From contig NC_064619.1 in the NCBI RefSeq assembly GCF_023898315.1, positions 371,334,150 through 371,398,149 of the forward strand: 64,000 bases of DNA. The letters run 5' to 3'. Numbering within the stretch: the stretch's first letter is position 1; every line of letters begins with the position of its first letter. Made by a program: the position numbers and the translations under genes. The notes below the pieces were generated by a model. That model saw only the letters and a program-made list of their open reading frames with translations. It searched no databases and had not been told where the DNA came from. This DNA comes from Schistocerca nitens. Its lineage: Eukaryota; Arthropoda; Insecta; Orthoptera; Acrididae. Positions 1-11,397 of this stretch are shown here, piece after piece.

Positions 1-2
1 TG

Positions 3-786
3 GTGATGGCAGATCGTCATTTGACCATGCGGGAGATTGCCCAAGAGGTTGGGGTGAGTAAAGATTCTGCACATGCAATTTTGCGTGATGATTTGAACAT
101 GCATAGATTAGTTGCAAAATTCGTGGCCAAGTTGTTATCGCCGGAACAAAAAGACCTCCGTTTTGATGTTGCAAAGGACCTTCTGGACACCATCAACACT
201 GATCCAGTGATAACTGGAGATGAGTCATGGGTGTACAGGTATGACCCAGAAACAAAAAGACAGTCTTCACAGTGGAAGCATCCTGAGTTCTCCAAGGCTG
301 AAGAAAGTGTGGCAGGTGCGAAGAAAAATAAAGGTGATGCTGACTGTCTTCTTTGATGTCCATGGAATTGTGCATCACGAATACGTACTGGAAGGACAAA
401 CAGTGACTATCAAGATGTTCTCCAGAGACTGTGTGACGCAGTTCAACACAAAAGACCAGACATGGACGGCAAAAAACTGGCAATTGCATCACGACAATGC
501 CCCCGCACATTCATCCCACTTGACCCAAAATTTCTTGGCCAAACATGGAATTACAGCCATTTGCCAACCTCCCTACTCTCCAGACATGGTTCCTTGTGAC
601 TTCTGGTTGTTTCCAAAATTGAAGATGCCACTGAAAGGATCCCATTTTGAGAGTAGAGAAGAGAGAATGTGGAACATGATAACGGAGCTGAACACCATTC
701 CAAAAGGCAACTTCCAGAGGTGTTTCCAGCATCGGTGGGCTAAGTGTGTGCAAGCACAAGGGGCCTACTTTGGAGAAGGGGATTAG
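3..786 (+). pseudogene. mariner (DD34D) transposase, frameshifted, 5' end outside window
   Basis: This is the catalytic half of a mariner-family DDE transposase, which would cut and rejoin its own terminal repeats. Visible blocks are an HTH-type stretch (LTMREIAQEVGVSKDSAH), the first catalytic Asp in VITGDESW, the second in HHDNAPAH and the third in VPCDFWLF. The second and third Asp are separated by 34 residues, so this is DD34D. The reading frame breaks near position 287, where one extra T in 'gagttctcc' moves the protein to another frame. A second, compensating pair of shifts lies around 400-465, where the residues make sense only in a third frame. The element's 5' end is cut off by the window edge. 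A likely 3' terminal repeat lies around 820-848 ('aaggtcggatactttt'). It cannot make an active enzyme. Confidence 0.88.
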
Positions 787-869
787 GGTCCCAATCCTGT
801 CAGGGTTTGGAAATATTTTTTGTGGCCAAAGGTCGGATACTTTTTAGATAGGCCTAGCATATTTTAACA

Positions 870-1050
870 ATAATGCAACTACTGACAACACTGATCTGCT
901 TCGAAAGATAAGACATATCATCAACATGTGGAATGAGAAATTTACACACAAGGTAAATGACAGTATAGATATGTGGTGTTGTCCAAAGAGCAAGGTGCCA
1001 AAGCAAGCTGCAGTGGTTCTTCTACTTATGGCTGGGCATGGACCACTCAG
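870..1050 (+). pseudogene. possible piggyBac transposase fragment (middle part)
   Basis: One frame reads DLLRKIRHIINMWNEKF, which resembles the piggyBac block 'KIRP..D..N.NF' that precedes the central catalytic region. The similarity fades after about 60 residues. It is on the same strand as the better supported piggyBac C-terminal remnant at 2990-3775, and an antisense LINE lies between them, so the two may be halves of one element. Weak on its own. The rest of 1050-1392 shows nothing I recognise. Confidence 0.35.
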
Positions 1051-1392
1051 CCCAGTCTGTGAACATCAGTAGCATTGTTTTCTAGTAGTCCAAGTGTGTG
1101 TTCTAAATATTAGGATGAAATCGGTGTGAAAGTTATTGTTAAAAGTACGCTGGAGTGAAGGGACTAGAAATGTGTGTGTATTAAGTGATACATTAATGTT
1201 CAGAGACAGTTGTAAATAGTCATGATTATTCCTATGGAAATGAATTGTAAAAAGTTAAGTAATTTTTCTTATCGATGTTGTAATAATGTAAACTAATATT
1301 TTGTGCGTTGTTTTATCCACTTGGTCTCCTCTCTGAGCAAGTAAAGAACCCACCATTGTCCAGTACTACAAAATATAAAGTGTATTTAGCAT

Positions 1393-2932
1393 GTTGTTGT
1401 TGTTGTTGTTGTTGTTGAGGTCTTCAGTCCTGAGACTGGTTTGATGCAGCTCTCCATGCTACTCTATCCTGTTCAAGCTTCTTCATCTCCCAGTATCTGC
1501 TGCAGCCTACATCCTTCTGAATCTGCTTAGTGTATTCATCTCTAGGTCTCCCTCTACGATTTTTGTCCTCCACGCTGCCCTCCAATACTAAATTGGTGAT
1601 CCCTTGATGCCTCAGAACATGTCCTACCAACCGATCCCTTCTTCTAGTCAACTTGTGCCACAAACTCCTCTTCTCCTCAATTCTGTTCAATACCTCCTCA
1701 TTAGTTACGTGATCTACCCATCTAATCTTCAGCATTCTTCTGTAGCACCACATTTCGAAAGCTTCTATTCTCTTCTTGTCCAAACTATTTATCGTCGATG
1801 TTTCACTTCCATACATGGCTACACTCCACACAAATACTTTCAGAAACGACTTCCTGACACTTAAATCTACACTCGATGTTAGCAAATTTCTCTTCTTCAG
1901 AAATGCTTTGCTTGCCACTGCCAGTCTACATTTTATATCCTCTCTACTTCAACCATCATCAGTTACTTTGTTCCCCAAATAGCAAAACTCCTGTACTACT
2001 TTGTCTCATTCCCTAATCTAATTCCCTCAGCATCAACCGAGTTAACTTGACTACATTCCATTATCCTCGTTTTGCTTTTGTTGTTGTTCATCTTATACCC
2101 TCCTTTCAAGACACTCTCCATTCTGTTCAACTGCTCTTCCAAGTCCTTTGCTGTCTATGACAGAATAACAATGTCATCGGCGAACCTCAAAGTTTTTATT
2201 TCTTCTCCATGGATTTTAATACCTACTCCGAATTTTTCTTTTGTTTCCTTTACTGCTTGCTCAATATACAGATTGAATAACATTGGGGAGAGGCTACAAC
2301 CCTGTCTCACTCCCTTCCCAACCACTGCTTCCCTTTCATGTCCCTCGACTTATATAACTGCCATCTGGTTTCTGTACAAATTGTAAATAGCCTTTCGCTC
2401 CCTGTATTTTACCCCTGCCACCTTCAGAATGTGAAAGAGAGTATTCCAGTCAACATTGTCAAAAGCATTTATCTAAGTCTACAAATGCTAGAAACGTAGG
2501 TTTGCCTTTCCTTAATCTTTCTTCTACGATAAGTCGTAGGGTCAGTATTGCCTCAGGTGTGCCAACATTTCTACGGAATCCAAACTGATCTTCTCAGAGG
2601 TCCGCTTCTACCAGTTTTTCCATTTGTCTGTAAAGAATTCGTGTTAGTATTTTGCAGCCGTGGCTTATTAAACTGATAGTTCGGTAATTTTCACGTCTGT
2701 CAACACCTGCTTTCTTTGGGACTGGAATTATTATATTCTTCTTGAAGTCTGAGGGTATTTCTCCTGTCTCATACATCTTGCTCACCAGATGGTGGAGTTT
2801 TGTCAGGACTGGCTCTCCCAAGGCTGTCAGTAGTTCTAATGGAATGTTGTCTACTCCTGGGGCCTTGTTTCGACTTGGGTCTTTCAGTGCTCTGTCAAAC
2901 TCTTCACGCAGTATCATATCTGCCATTTATAT
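1393..2932 (-). mobile_element. CAA-tailed RTE-like LINE, 5'-truncated copy 1
   Basis: Antisense non-LTR retrotransposon. On the minus strand the 3' end is a CAA repeat (read as TTG on plus, 1393-1417), preceded by the reverse transcriptase C-terminal region. RT blocks in order on minus are SRNKAPGVDNIPLELL (2926 downward), IIIPVPKKAGVD, a palm with an intact FADD box (LRFADDIVIL, near 2190), and the tail block GSETSTINSLDKKRIEAF with MWCYRRMLKIRWVDHV. Stops and frame changes fall in the palm. The 5' end is truncated near 2932, inside the RT, so no endonuclease is present. The family has three more copies here (31963-32662, 38317-39132, 44530-45194). Clade is judged from the general RT pattern. 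No target duplication is obvious around this copy. Confidence 0.85.
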
Positions 2933-2989
2933 TTTACATATAAACAACTTAATCCATTGAAACGAGTTAGGTCTGGATTAAGAATTTGC

Positions 2990-3775
2990 AAACAGAATGT
3001 TGTCATGGACTTTCCAAAATTTGTATTGAATGAGTGATCTACTTTGTTTCTTGACAACAGGTTTTCCTCCCCCTTCCTCTTTTTAAAATTACACCAGGGA
3101 AACATGTGTTAGTAGGATAGTAAATGCCAAAAAAAAGTTGAAGAGAGGAGAATGTTTATGGAGAAGTTGTAATAATTTGTAGACACTGAGATAGACAAGT
3201 GTGATGTATATATGACATTACTGAAACACAGAAGTGTCAAGATGTTTGAACCTATCGACAACCTGATTAGAAAAACAATGAAGCCCAAATGCATCATCAA
3301 ATACAGAAAGGGAATGTGTGAAATTGATCGTCAAGATCAGACGTTGGCCTGTTTCTGAATCATAAGAAAAAGTCTTCAAAGGATACAAAAAATGTGTTTT
3401 TAATAAGTTGGCTATGGATCTGTTGAAAGCATACATTATCTATATAAGAATATAGAACTAAAGGGAGGAAACAGTTGTTGATTATCAAGTAAATATAACA
3501 GAGGTAATTTTAAGAAGTGTCGAATTCCCAGACTACGAAAGGCCTAGAAAACATTCACTAGGTGAAACCTGTCTTAGACTCAAAGTGCAAGATTGGGTCC
3601 ATTGCCCATAAAATGTTTATCTGACAACTGAAAAAAAAAATGCAGTAAGGCTGTGCAAAATTTGCATAAAACACACGACATGAGCGAAATGACATGGGAA
3701 TGCATGGAGGGTAAGTGGTTTTACATCTACCACAGTGCTTTGAAAACTACCACATTATACAGTACTACAAATTTT
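2990..3775 (+). pseudogene. piggyBac transposase, C-terminal half, decayed
   Basis: Plus-strand frames carry blocks typical of the piggyBac second half: KKLKRGE, then KPKCIIKYRKGMCEIDRQDQ, which matches the family's 'GMGGVDxxDQ' region, then DLLKAYIIYIR. Near 3640-3710 there is a cysteine-containing tail (RLCKICIKH), as expected for the terminal Cys-rich domain. Several stops and frame changes make it non-coding. The antisense LINE at 1393-2932 lies immediately upstream and appears to have inserted into this element. No TTAA-flanked ends were located. Confidence 0.6.
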
Positions 3776-4099
3776 TGGAGTTGTAAGTACTTTACTACTA
3801 GGAATTAATTCAGGGGCAGCTTTTCTTCATGTAATTAAATTTTTTGTTGACAATATCTACTTTTAAGGAACAAGAATTAAATTAGTGTTGTTCATAAAGA
3901 GCAGTATCATTTGAAACAAATGTGTACAGCTATGTAGTAACTATGCACATGTCAGCTTGTATTGCAGTTGTTTCGTGCATCACGCTGGCCCATTTAGTGA
4001 ACATTATCTCCAACCGATGGGGCACAGATTTTGTCAAACTAAATGGTACGAGAAAGGTTTAATTACAGTTTACAGTGTGTACAGAGGCAAACAGTTATT
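3776..4099. other. no recognisable feature
   Basis: AT-rich sequence with no coding pattern, RNA gene or repeat that I can support. Confidence 0.5.
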
Positions 4100-4197
4100 T
4101 GTCATGCTCTCAGTGCGTGAAATAAATTGGGAGAAATATTAACTGGTACCCTCTGCCATGCACTTCAGTGTTTTGCAGAATATGGATGCAGATGTAG
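4100..4197 (+). mobile_element. 3' terminal scrap of a CR1-type LINE
   Basis: The stretch reads REINWEKY then LVPSAMHFSVLQNMDADV and ends in 'gcagaatatggatgcagatgtag'-like sequence. This matches the 3' ends of the CR1-type copies ending at 27763 and 44012 and, in antisense, beginning at 60822. It is a severely 5'-truncated copy. Confidence 0.6.
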
Positions 4198-4484
4198 AAC
4201 CACATGTTAGTCAGGTCTCTCTACAGATGACTTTACAGTGTACAATCACATACTGTATGGCTATCTGTATCACTGAGGCATGCAAACTACACCACTATGG
4301 CATGGCATGGACAATGGCTAGTGCAGGAATTGGGATGCTAACCTCTCAAAATAATTATTCATGTCAACTGTTCTTTGCCATAAACAACAGCATACTGAGT
4401 TATTGCTACAGCGTGCTATGGAAAACTACTGTAGCTAGTGTTAACCTACTACGGTGATGTGAGAAAATCATATAATGTTTCAAT

Positions 4485-4592
4485 CTAACAATGGGAAATC
4501 CATGATGGAATAATGACAACATTATGGAAAGGATAGATTGTCACTCACCATATTATAGGGATGTTGAGTCGCAGTCAGGCACAACATTTATT
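4485..4592 (+). mobile_element. Penelope-like element terminal fragment
   Basis: The sequence has the order 'aatgggaaatccatgatgg', 'cactcaccat' and 'gttgagtcgcag', then 'ggcacaac'. The same order occurs at 43580-43680, next to the Penelope-like element, and I take both to be the same terminal repeat. It is a short isolated piece. Flanking 4198-4484 and 4593-5079 show nothing recognisable. Confidence 0.55.
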
Positions 4593-5079
4593 GTGGTATT
4601 ACGTGGTGCGTAGCAATGTATCGTTTTCATAAAGTTTAATTCAGAATGATCAAAACAGGAAATAAAAGTTAGCCCTCTTTAAATCTAGAATTTGATTTCT
4701 GCTCTGTTTGATTTGTAGTATTACAGCAAAAGGTAATGAATACTAATAGACTTCTCAAAAATAGCAATGTGTGTTACAAGAAATTCAGTTTGTGCTTCAA
4801 TAAAAGGGCTGCTTTGTAAGAAAAGACATCTTCTAGGGGATCATGAGTTAGGATGACATTCTTATTTGATGGCTTATCTTCGTGATTAAAATGAAATGCC
4901 ATGAAGGCATCTTGCTACTGTACAAAAGAAAATAATGTTTACTTCATATATCAACTGTCTCTCAGACGATATTATTTTAAAGCAAGTAAGTAGCCAGACA
5001 ACCCTAAGAGCTTTCCTCCAGTATCATTGTTGTCACTGTCTGGAGATCTTCGAATGTCTGTCTTCAAACAAATTAACAA

Positions 5080-5940
5080 ATTAAATTTAATTCCTCGACC
5101 AGCTGATTTTCAACCTGGGAAACAGTGCTGCAGTCAGATATTGAACATTTCAACACATTGAGAATGGTTTCAAACAGGCTAAGATAAGTGAAGTTGCCTT
5201 TGTCAGCTTAACAACTGTCGAAAGAACTATCAGCCATAGAAAGTTGCTGAAGAAAATTTACCAGCTCACCAGTGGACACCAGCATCATCCCTCTTAGGCA
5301 CTGTCCTGTCCTGTAGAATAGGAGGTTATAGGTCTTTCTCCAGGGTAAGAAAAGTAGATGACCTGTACAAAAGAACAGCTTACCTTAAGGCAGTGTTCTT
5401 GGTCAGTGACAAGGCCATTACTGAACATTCCAATCATATCAATTACGCTGATTATACAACACTTGCTGCCCAGCCGGCCGTTGCGGTTGAGCGGTTCTAG
5501 GCGCTTCAGTCTGGAACCACGCGACTGCTACGGTCGCAGGTTCGAATCCTGCCTCGGGTATGGATGTGGGTGATGTCCTTAGGTTAGTTAGGTTTAAGTA
5601 GTTCTAAGTTCTAGGGGACTGATGACCTCAAATGTTAAGTCCCATAGTGCTCAGAGCCATTTGAACTTGCTGCCCAAGGAAAGACATCTGAAGAGGTAGA
5701 AGGAAAGTTGACTTTGTTTTTGGATATGCTTGGCCTTTACACTGCATGAACATCAAGCTGTATCTGATGATTGAAACACAGAAAGATTTTCATCGTTAGG
5801 ATTCAGCCACCGGAGGGAACATAAAAGTCTAACCACATCACCAGATGGAAGAGCAAGCTGTTGCTGGATATCCCTGCAAAGGAAGAGCTAGCCCCAACCC
5901 CATTTGGAGATAATTGCCTTAGAGTGGGTGTCTTCCCCCC
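5080..5940 (+). pseudogene. jockey/CR1-type LINE reverse transcriptase fragment, interrupted by a SINE
   Basis: Decayed RT of a non-LTR element. Plus-strand frames show PADFQPGKQCCSQIL, matching the 'GFRPGRSCTGQVLNLTQHIE' region of this RT family, then HRKLLKKIYQLTS, then NYADYTTLAA, where the catalytic YADD has become YADY, and then GKTSEEVEGKLTLFLDMLG. The coding sense runs from before the SINE (5473-5664) directly into sequence after it, so the SINE landed just downstream of the catalytic box. Multiple stops and frame changes occur. Neither end of the LINE is defined. Confidence 0.7.
5473..5664 (+). mobile_element. tRNA-derived SINE with 12-bp target duplication
   Basis: A tRNA-like head carries an A-box-like motif ('ggttgagcggtt') and a near-perfect B box ('ggttcgaatcc', 5539-5549), as in RNA polymerase III promoters. 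The body ends 'gctcagagccatttga'. The insertion is bounded by a 12-bp direct repeat 'acttgctgccca' at 5461-5472 and 5665-5676. It is inserted in sense orientation into the LINE RT remnant. This is a SINE and not a tRNA gene, because the tRNA-like part is followed by an unrelated body and a target duplication. Confidence 0.9.
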
Positions 5941-5963
5941 TCCCCCCCTCCCCCCCCTCCCCC
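5935..5963. repeat. C-rich tract (G-quadruplex-capable on minus strand)
   Basis: Four runs of five or more C separated by single T residues. The minus strand therefore has four G runs with one-base loops. Confidence 0.85.
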
Positions 5964-6259
5964 TTTGCAAGACCAACATGCAAAAATGGGTGATACTTCC
6001 AGCTGATGAAGATGTATACTGAGTGTGTGGAACAATCTAACATCTGTGTCACTTGCTCATATGCGCTGTACTACTGGAACAACATTGAGCAACATAGAAC
6101 TTGATTGAGGCAAATAACAAAGAGATTTCCACCCTGTGGGTCCAGGGGTAAGAGTAGGCCCGAGGTATTCCTCCCTGTCGTAAGAGGCAACTAACAGGGG
6201 TTTCACACATTTCGACCTTTATTTGATGACCCCCTGTAGGGTTTGAACTCCATTTTCCA

Positions 6260-7375
6260 AAATTTTCCCAAAAAGAAAGCAGTGAAGCTTATTCGCCACG
6301 GTACCTCATATGTACGAGAGTTGATGGGGAATCTTTCATGTCCATGAAGCCTCAGCTTTTTGTGGAGCATTTGGAGGACAAGTTGGGGAGTTTGAGGGCT
6401 TGTCCAAAATGTGCTCTGGGTCCGTTTTGATAGAAACAGCATCCTCTGCCCAGTCATGGGCATTACTCGCTTCTGGCAAGTTGGGGGATGTTTTGTTACC
6501 ATCACGCCTCAAAAGAGCTTAAATATGGTCCAGGGTATCATATTTCACAGGGACCTTCTTTTGCTGTCTGACAATGAGCTGCGCGCCAATTTAGAGTGGC
6601 AAGATATTCATTTTATCCTTCGCGTCTGTCGGGGTCTGAGGGATAACCAGGGTGCCACTGTTGCCTTCATCTTGGTCTTCGAGAGTGACACATTGCCCGA
6701 GAACATAAAGGTGATGGCCTACCACTTTGACATTGAGCCATATATACCTCCCCCAATGCGGTGCTTTAAGTGCTGTAAGTCCGGCCCATGTGCCCCACCT
6801 CCCATATGTGTCAACTGCGGAGAGCATCATTCACCTTGCTCGCCAGACTGCAAGGTTTGACAGAAAGAGGAAAATCATGGAATATAAGACCCTGGACCAA
6901 CTGACCTACACTGAGGCTAAGAGGAAATTTGAATGCCTACATCATGTGGCCATGACCTCCTCACATGCCACTACTACGAGAACAGTTCTTGCCCCATCAG
7001 TTCGTCGAATTCCTGTTGCCTCTCAGAACCGGCAGACTACACCAGCCCCCTTGATGGTGGGGGGTACTTCCCTCCCTGTCACTCCCCCAAGACCTACAAC
7101 AGGAGCAGCACCCCCTCCCCTCCCTCCCCCCAACCATTGGGGATTTCAGTCCTCACTTCTGAGCCAGAGAAGCGTAAGGCTTCTTCAGCTCCTCTCGTTA
7201 GGAAGGGGTCCCTTGAGTCACTCCCTTCCCAGGTTTCTGCTAGTGGGAAGGATGACACCTGCCAGTGGCTGAACAGCCCAAAAGCAACTGGTCGTAGGGC
7301 TTCATGCACATCCTCAGTCCCGGAGACTGATTCAGTGAAGTCCTCCCAGCCAGGCAAACCCAAAGAAAAATGAGA
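6260..7375 (+). pseudogene. I-group LINE ORF1 (gag-like zinc-knuckle protein), broken
   Basis: ORF1 proteins of this group bind the element's RNA. The best open part is 6411-6860. Its C-terminus carries zinc-knuckle cysteines: MRCFKCCKSGPC, then CVNCGEHHSPCSPDC, a C-x2-C-x3-H pattern. The frame changes near 6850, and the following part (6860-7375) is Pro/Ser-rich and low complexity, as often seen between ORF1 and ORF2. Upstream sequence 6260-6410 is coding-like in other frames. The first knuckle looks compressed by a deletion. Confidence 0.7.
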
Positions 7376-7574
7376 GAAATAAAAAAAAGAAGACTTCTAA
7401 GAACAAGGAACTTGCAGTGGCACCCACACCACCACTACCTACAAGCTCTGTGTCTGAGGATGGGGTGGAGATTCTGGCGTCTGCTGAGGACCTGGATCTT
7501 ACCGGACCCTCAGACACAATGGATATAGATTGCTCAGGCAAAAAGTCAGTGGCAGCAGGTGACCCAGAGGCGTA

Positions 7575-10500
7575 AACTGCCTCATTGAATGTTTCTTGCC
7601 TTCCCAGTCTCATGCTGATGTCATCCTCCAGTGGAATTGCGGCAGTTTTTTCCATCGCCTGGATGAGCTTCGGTAACTGTTCAAGCTTTACACCTACTTT
7701 CTGCATTGCCCTCCAGGAAACCTGGGTCCTGGCAATGCAGACCCCTGCCCTCCGCAGCTATAAGGGATATTACAGGAACCGACCGTAGCGACTATAATAG
7801 AGTGTCAGGTGGAGTTTGCATTTGTCTTAAACTCAGTCTCTAGTGAACCTATGCCCCTTCAAACCCCTCTTCAAGCTGTGGCTGTTGGAATACGGACGAT
7901 GCAGGAAATAACTGTCTGCAATGTATATCTTCCTCCAGATGGTACAGTACCCCTGAATGTATTAGCTGTACTGATTGATCAACTCCCTAAACCTTTCCTA
8001 CTTTTGGGAGATTTTAATGCCCATAATCCCTTGTGGGGTAACACCGTGCTTACTGGCCAAGGCAAAGATGTCAAAACTTTACTGTCTCAGTTCAACCTGT
8101 GCCTCTTAAATTCTGGGGCCGCCACACATTTCAGTATGGCTCGAGGTAGTTACTCGGCCATTGATTTATCAATTTTCATTCCAGGACTTTTCCCATCTGT
8201 CAACTGGAGAGCACATGACGACCTGTGTGGTAGTGAGCATTTCCCCCATCTTCCTGTCACTGCCCTGGCGTCAAGCCCACAGACGCCTGCCCAGATGGGC
8301 TTTAAACAAGGTGGACTGGGAAACTTTCACCTCTGATGTCACCGTTGACTCTGCCGCACATGGTAACATCGATGTGATAGCTGTGCAGGTGACTACCACA
8401 ATCATTGTTGCGGCAGGAAACGCAATCCCTCGCTCTTTAGGGTACCCCGGTGAAAGACAGTCCCTTGGTGGTCGCCAGATGTCGCTGAGGCAATTACAGT
8501 GTGTTGGTGATTCCTACAGCGACATAAGCGGCACCCTTCCCTAGAGCACCTAACAGCATTTAAGCGGCTCTGTGCGTGAGTTTGCCTGCTTATAAAACAA
8601 CAGAAACACGAGTGTTGGGATAGGTACATTTCGACCGTTGGGTGCCACAAGTCAGCTTCCCAAGTCTGGACGAAGATCAGACGTCTTTTTGGGTACCAGA
8701 CCCCAACAGGTGTCCCTGGCGTTACCATCAATGTTGTACTATGTACCCATGCAAATGCGATTGCCGAGCACTTTGCTGAGCACTATGCTCGAGCTTGTGT
8801 GTCAGAGAACTGCCCCCCCCCCCCCCCCCGCCTTTTGAACCCACAAACAGCAGATAGAAAGAAAGTCCTCTCGTTCACTACATGCCACAGTGAACCCTAT
8901 AACACCTCTTTTACTGAGTGGGAGCTCCTGAGCGCACTTGCATATTGGTCCGACACAGCTCCTGGGCCAGATCGGATCCACATCTCTCGTCTGTCTACAA
9001 GTGCCGTCTCCTCGTCATCTTCTTCAGCCAGATCTGGTGCAATGGCATCTTTCGATTGCAATGGCAGGAGAGCACCATTGGTCCAGTGCTCAAACGTGGC
9101 AAAAACCCACTTGATGTGGATAGCTATTGGCCCATCAGCCTCGCCATCCTTGTTTGTCAGCTGCTGGAACATATGGTGTGTAGGTGGTTGGGTTGAGTCC
9201 TGGAGTCTTGTGGCCTACTGGCTTCTGCCAGGGGTGCTCTACCGCTGTTACTCTTGTGTCCTCGAGCCTGCCATCTGAACAGCCTTTTCCAGACCAACAC
9301 CTGGTTGCCATCTATTTTGACTTGCGTAAAGCATATGACACGGCCTGGCAACATGTCCTTGCCACATTGTATGAGTGGGGTCTCCGGGGCCCACTCCCAG
9401 TTTTTATCCAAAACTTCCTGTCGCTCCATACTTTCCATGTCCAACTTGGTGCCTACCATAGTTCCCCTCATATCCAGGAGAATAGGGTCCTGCACGCCTC
9501 TGTATTGAGTGTATCACTACTTTTAGTGGCCATTGACGGTCTGGCAGCAGTTGTATAGCCGTCCGTCTCACCCTCTCTGTTTGCAGACGACTTCTGCATT
9601 TTGTACTGCTCCACCAGCACTGGTGTTCCTGAGTGGCGCCTACAGGGAGCCATCCACAAGCCACAGTCATGGGCTCTCACCCACGGTTTCCAGTTTTTGG
9701 CCACGAAACCGTGTGTCGTGCACGTCTGTCGGCGTCATACCGTTCATTCTGAACCAGAACTATTCCTTCATGATGATCTACTCACTGTAGTGGAGGCATA
9801 TCGACTCTGCTGCAGCTCTACAAAGCCCTTGTTCAATCCCACCTTGACTATGGGAGTCTGATTTATGGTTCGGCGGCCCCTCATCATTGCGTGTACTCAA
9901 GCCAGTGCACCACTGTGGCGTTTGCTTAGCGACGGGAGCTTTTTGAACGAGTCCAGTGACCAGTGTCCTTGTGGAGGCTGGAGTCCCTCCATTGCAGATC
10001 CAACACAGCAATTCATCTCCAGCATTGGCGGCCCAGGTCAGGGTTAACGATTTGTGTGCGAATCCCTTCTGTCTGAACTGGAGTCCTGCCATTTACCACC
10101 TCCCACCCCAGTCCGTCTGCATACACCTCCATGGTGTAAACCTAGGCCGCAGATTCGTCTGGACCTTTCGCATGACCCGAAGGACTCAGTTACTCCTGCC
10201 GCTCTCCACTGCCCTTCCTCTCGATTCTCGATGTGTTCCAGGGCTCTGAAGTGGTTTACACTGACAGCTCGATGGCTCATGGTTGTGTTGGCTTCGCCTA
10301 CATCGATAGAGGTAATTTTGAACAGCATTCCATGCCCAATGGCTGCAGTGTATTCACTGCAGAGCTGGTGGCCATCTCTCGTGCACTTCAGTATATCCGT
10401 TCATACCCCGGGGAATAGTTTCTTCTGTGTACTGACTCCTTGAACAGCCTACAAGTTATCGACCAGTGCTACCCTCGCCATCCTTTGGTAACATCCATCC

Positions 10501-11028
10501 AGGAGTCCATCTATGCCCTGGACTGGTCCCATCGTTCAGAAGTGTTTGTGTGGACTCCAGGACACATAGGTATCCCAGGCAACGAACTTGCCGACAGGCT
10601 GGCCAAACAGGCAATGTGGAAACCATTTCTGGAAGTGGGCATCTCTGAACCTGACCTGCGTTCTGACTTACACCGTAGGGTTTTTCGGTTTTGGGAGCCG
10701 GAATGGTATAACAGTACACACAACAAACTGCATGTCATTAAGGAGACTACGAAGGTGTGGAAGTCTTCCATGCAGTCCTCTCATAGGGAATCAGTTGCCC
10801 TCTGGCAGCTCTGCATTGGTTACACCTGCGCTGCGAAGACCTGGCTGAGTGTAGGTGTGGTGCCCGGTTGACAGTGGCCCATATTTTGGTGCACTGTCCT
10901 ACTTTGACTGCCCAGCGACAAAATCTTGTGTTACCAGACTCACTGCAGCTAATTTTATCTGACAACGCCTCATCAGCTGATTTAGTTTTACATTTTATTA
11001 GTGAGGGTGGGTTTTATCATTTGGTCTA
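7575..11028 (+). pseudogene. I-group LINE ORF2 (endonuclease, RT, RNase H), broken
   Basis: ORF2 would nick the target, reverse-transcribe the element and carry RNase H. The AP-type endonuclease shows LLLGDFNAHNPLWG (near 8000), SAIDLSIF, and GSEHFPHL in place of the usual SDHxP. The RT shows TAPGPDRIHISRL (near 8960), FDLRKAYDTAWQHVL (near 9320) and an intact FADD box (LFADDFCILYC, near 9590). The RNase H shows VYTDSSMAHGCVGFAYI (near 10260), FTAELVAISRAL, LCTDSLNSLQVI and WTPGHIGIPGNELADRLAK (near 10560), which supplies its acidic residues. A terminal Cys/His motif follows (CGARLTVAHILVHC, near 10865). The blocks lie in all three frames, so many indels separate them. Confidence 0.85.
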
Positions 11029-11397
11029 AGTTTTAGTGCATATCCTTTGTCCCTGTGTGTCCTCCACCCTTGTTGTTCTAAGGTGGAGGTTTTAATGTGT
11101 TGTAGAGTGGCTGGCTTCTCCTTTTTTATTCTTATGGTCAGCGAGCCATGGTAATCTGCATTGTTGTTTTAATCTCTTCATCCCATTTCTTGCTTTTCTG
11201 TGGTTTTCTTCTCCCTGTTTGTCCATTTACAGGTTTGTTGCTCTTCATAATTATTGTGATTTTTTTCCTTTCATTCCGTTTTGAATTGTCAGTCTCGTTT
11301 GTTTTATTCTCACACTTGTGGCATTGTTTTATTCGGAACAGATCTGGTAATTTGGTCCCTGTCCCCCCCTCTTTTAACCCAACCAACCAACCAAAGC

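Larger units (their letters stand above)
6131..11397 (+). mobile_element. I-group LINE with RNase H, near full length, degenerate
   Basis: One plus-strand non-LTR element spans this region. It begins with a 5' untranslated leader ('taggcccgaggtattcctcc') and continues with a gag-like ORF1 (from about 6260), an ORF2 with endonuclease, RT, RNase H and a terminal Cys/His motif (to about 11028), and a 3' UTR of about 370 bp. It ends in 'aaccaaccaaccaaa'. RNase H inside ORF2 is the mark of the I group of LINEs. Frameshifts and stops are frequent, so it is not autonomous. The C-rich and CCCC-rich runs (for example 8813-8829) look like slippage. No target duplication was seen. Confidence 0.85.

Noticed and set aside
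5486..5560. Possible tRNA gene with A and B boxes
   Set aside because: The tRNA-like head is fused to a non-tRNA body and the whole unit is flanked by a 12-bp target duplication, so it is a SINE.
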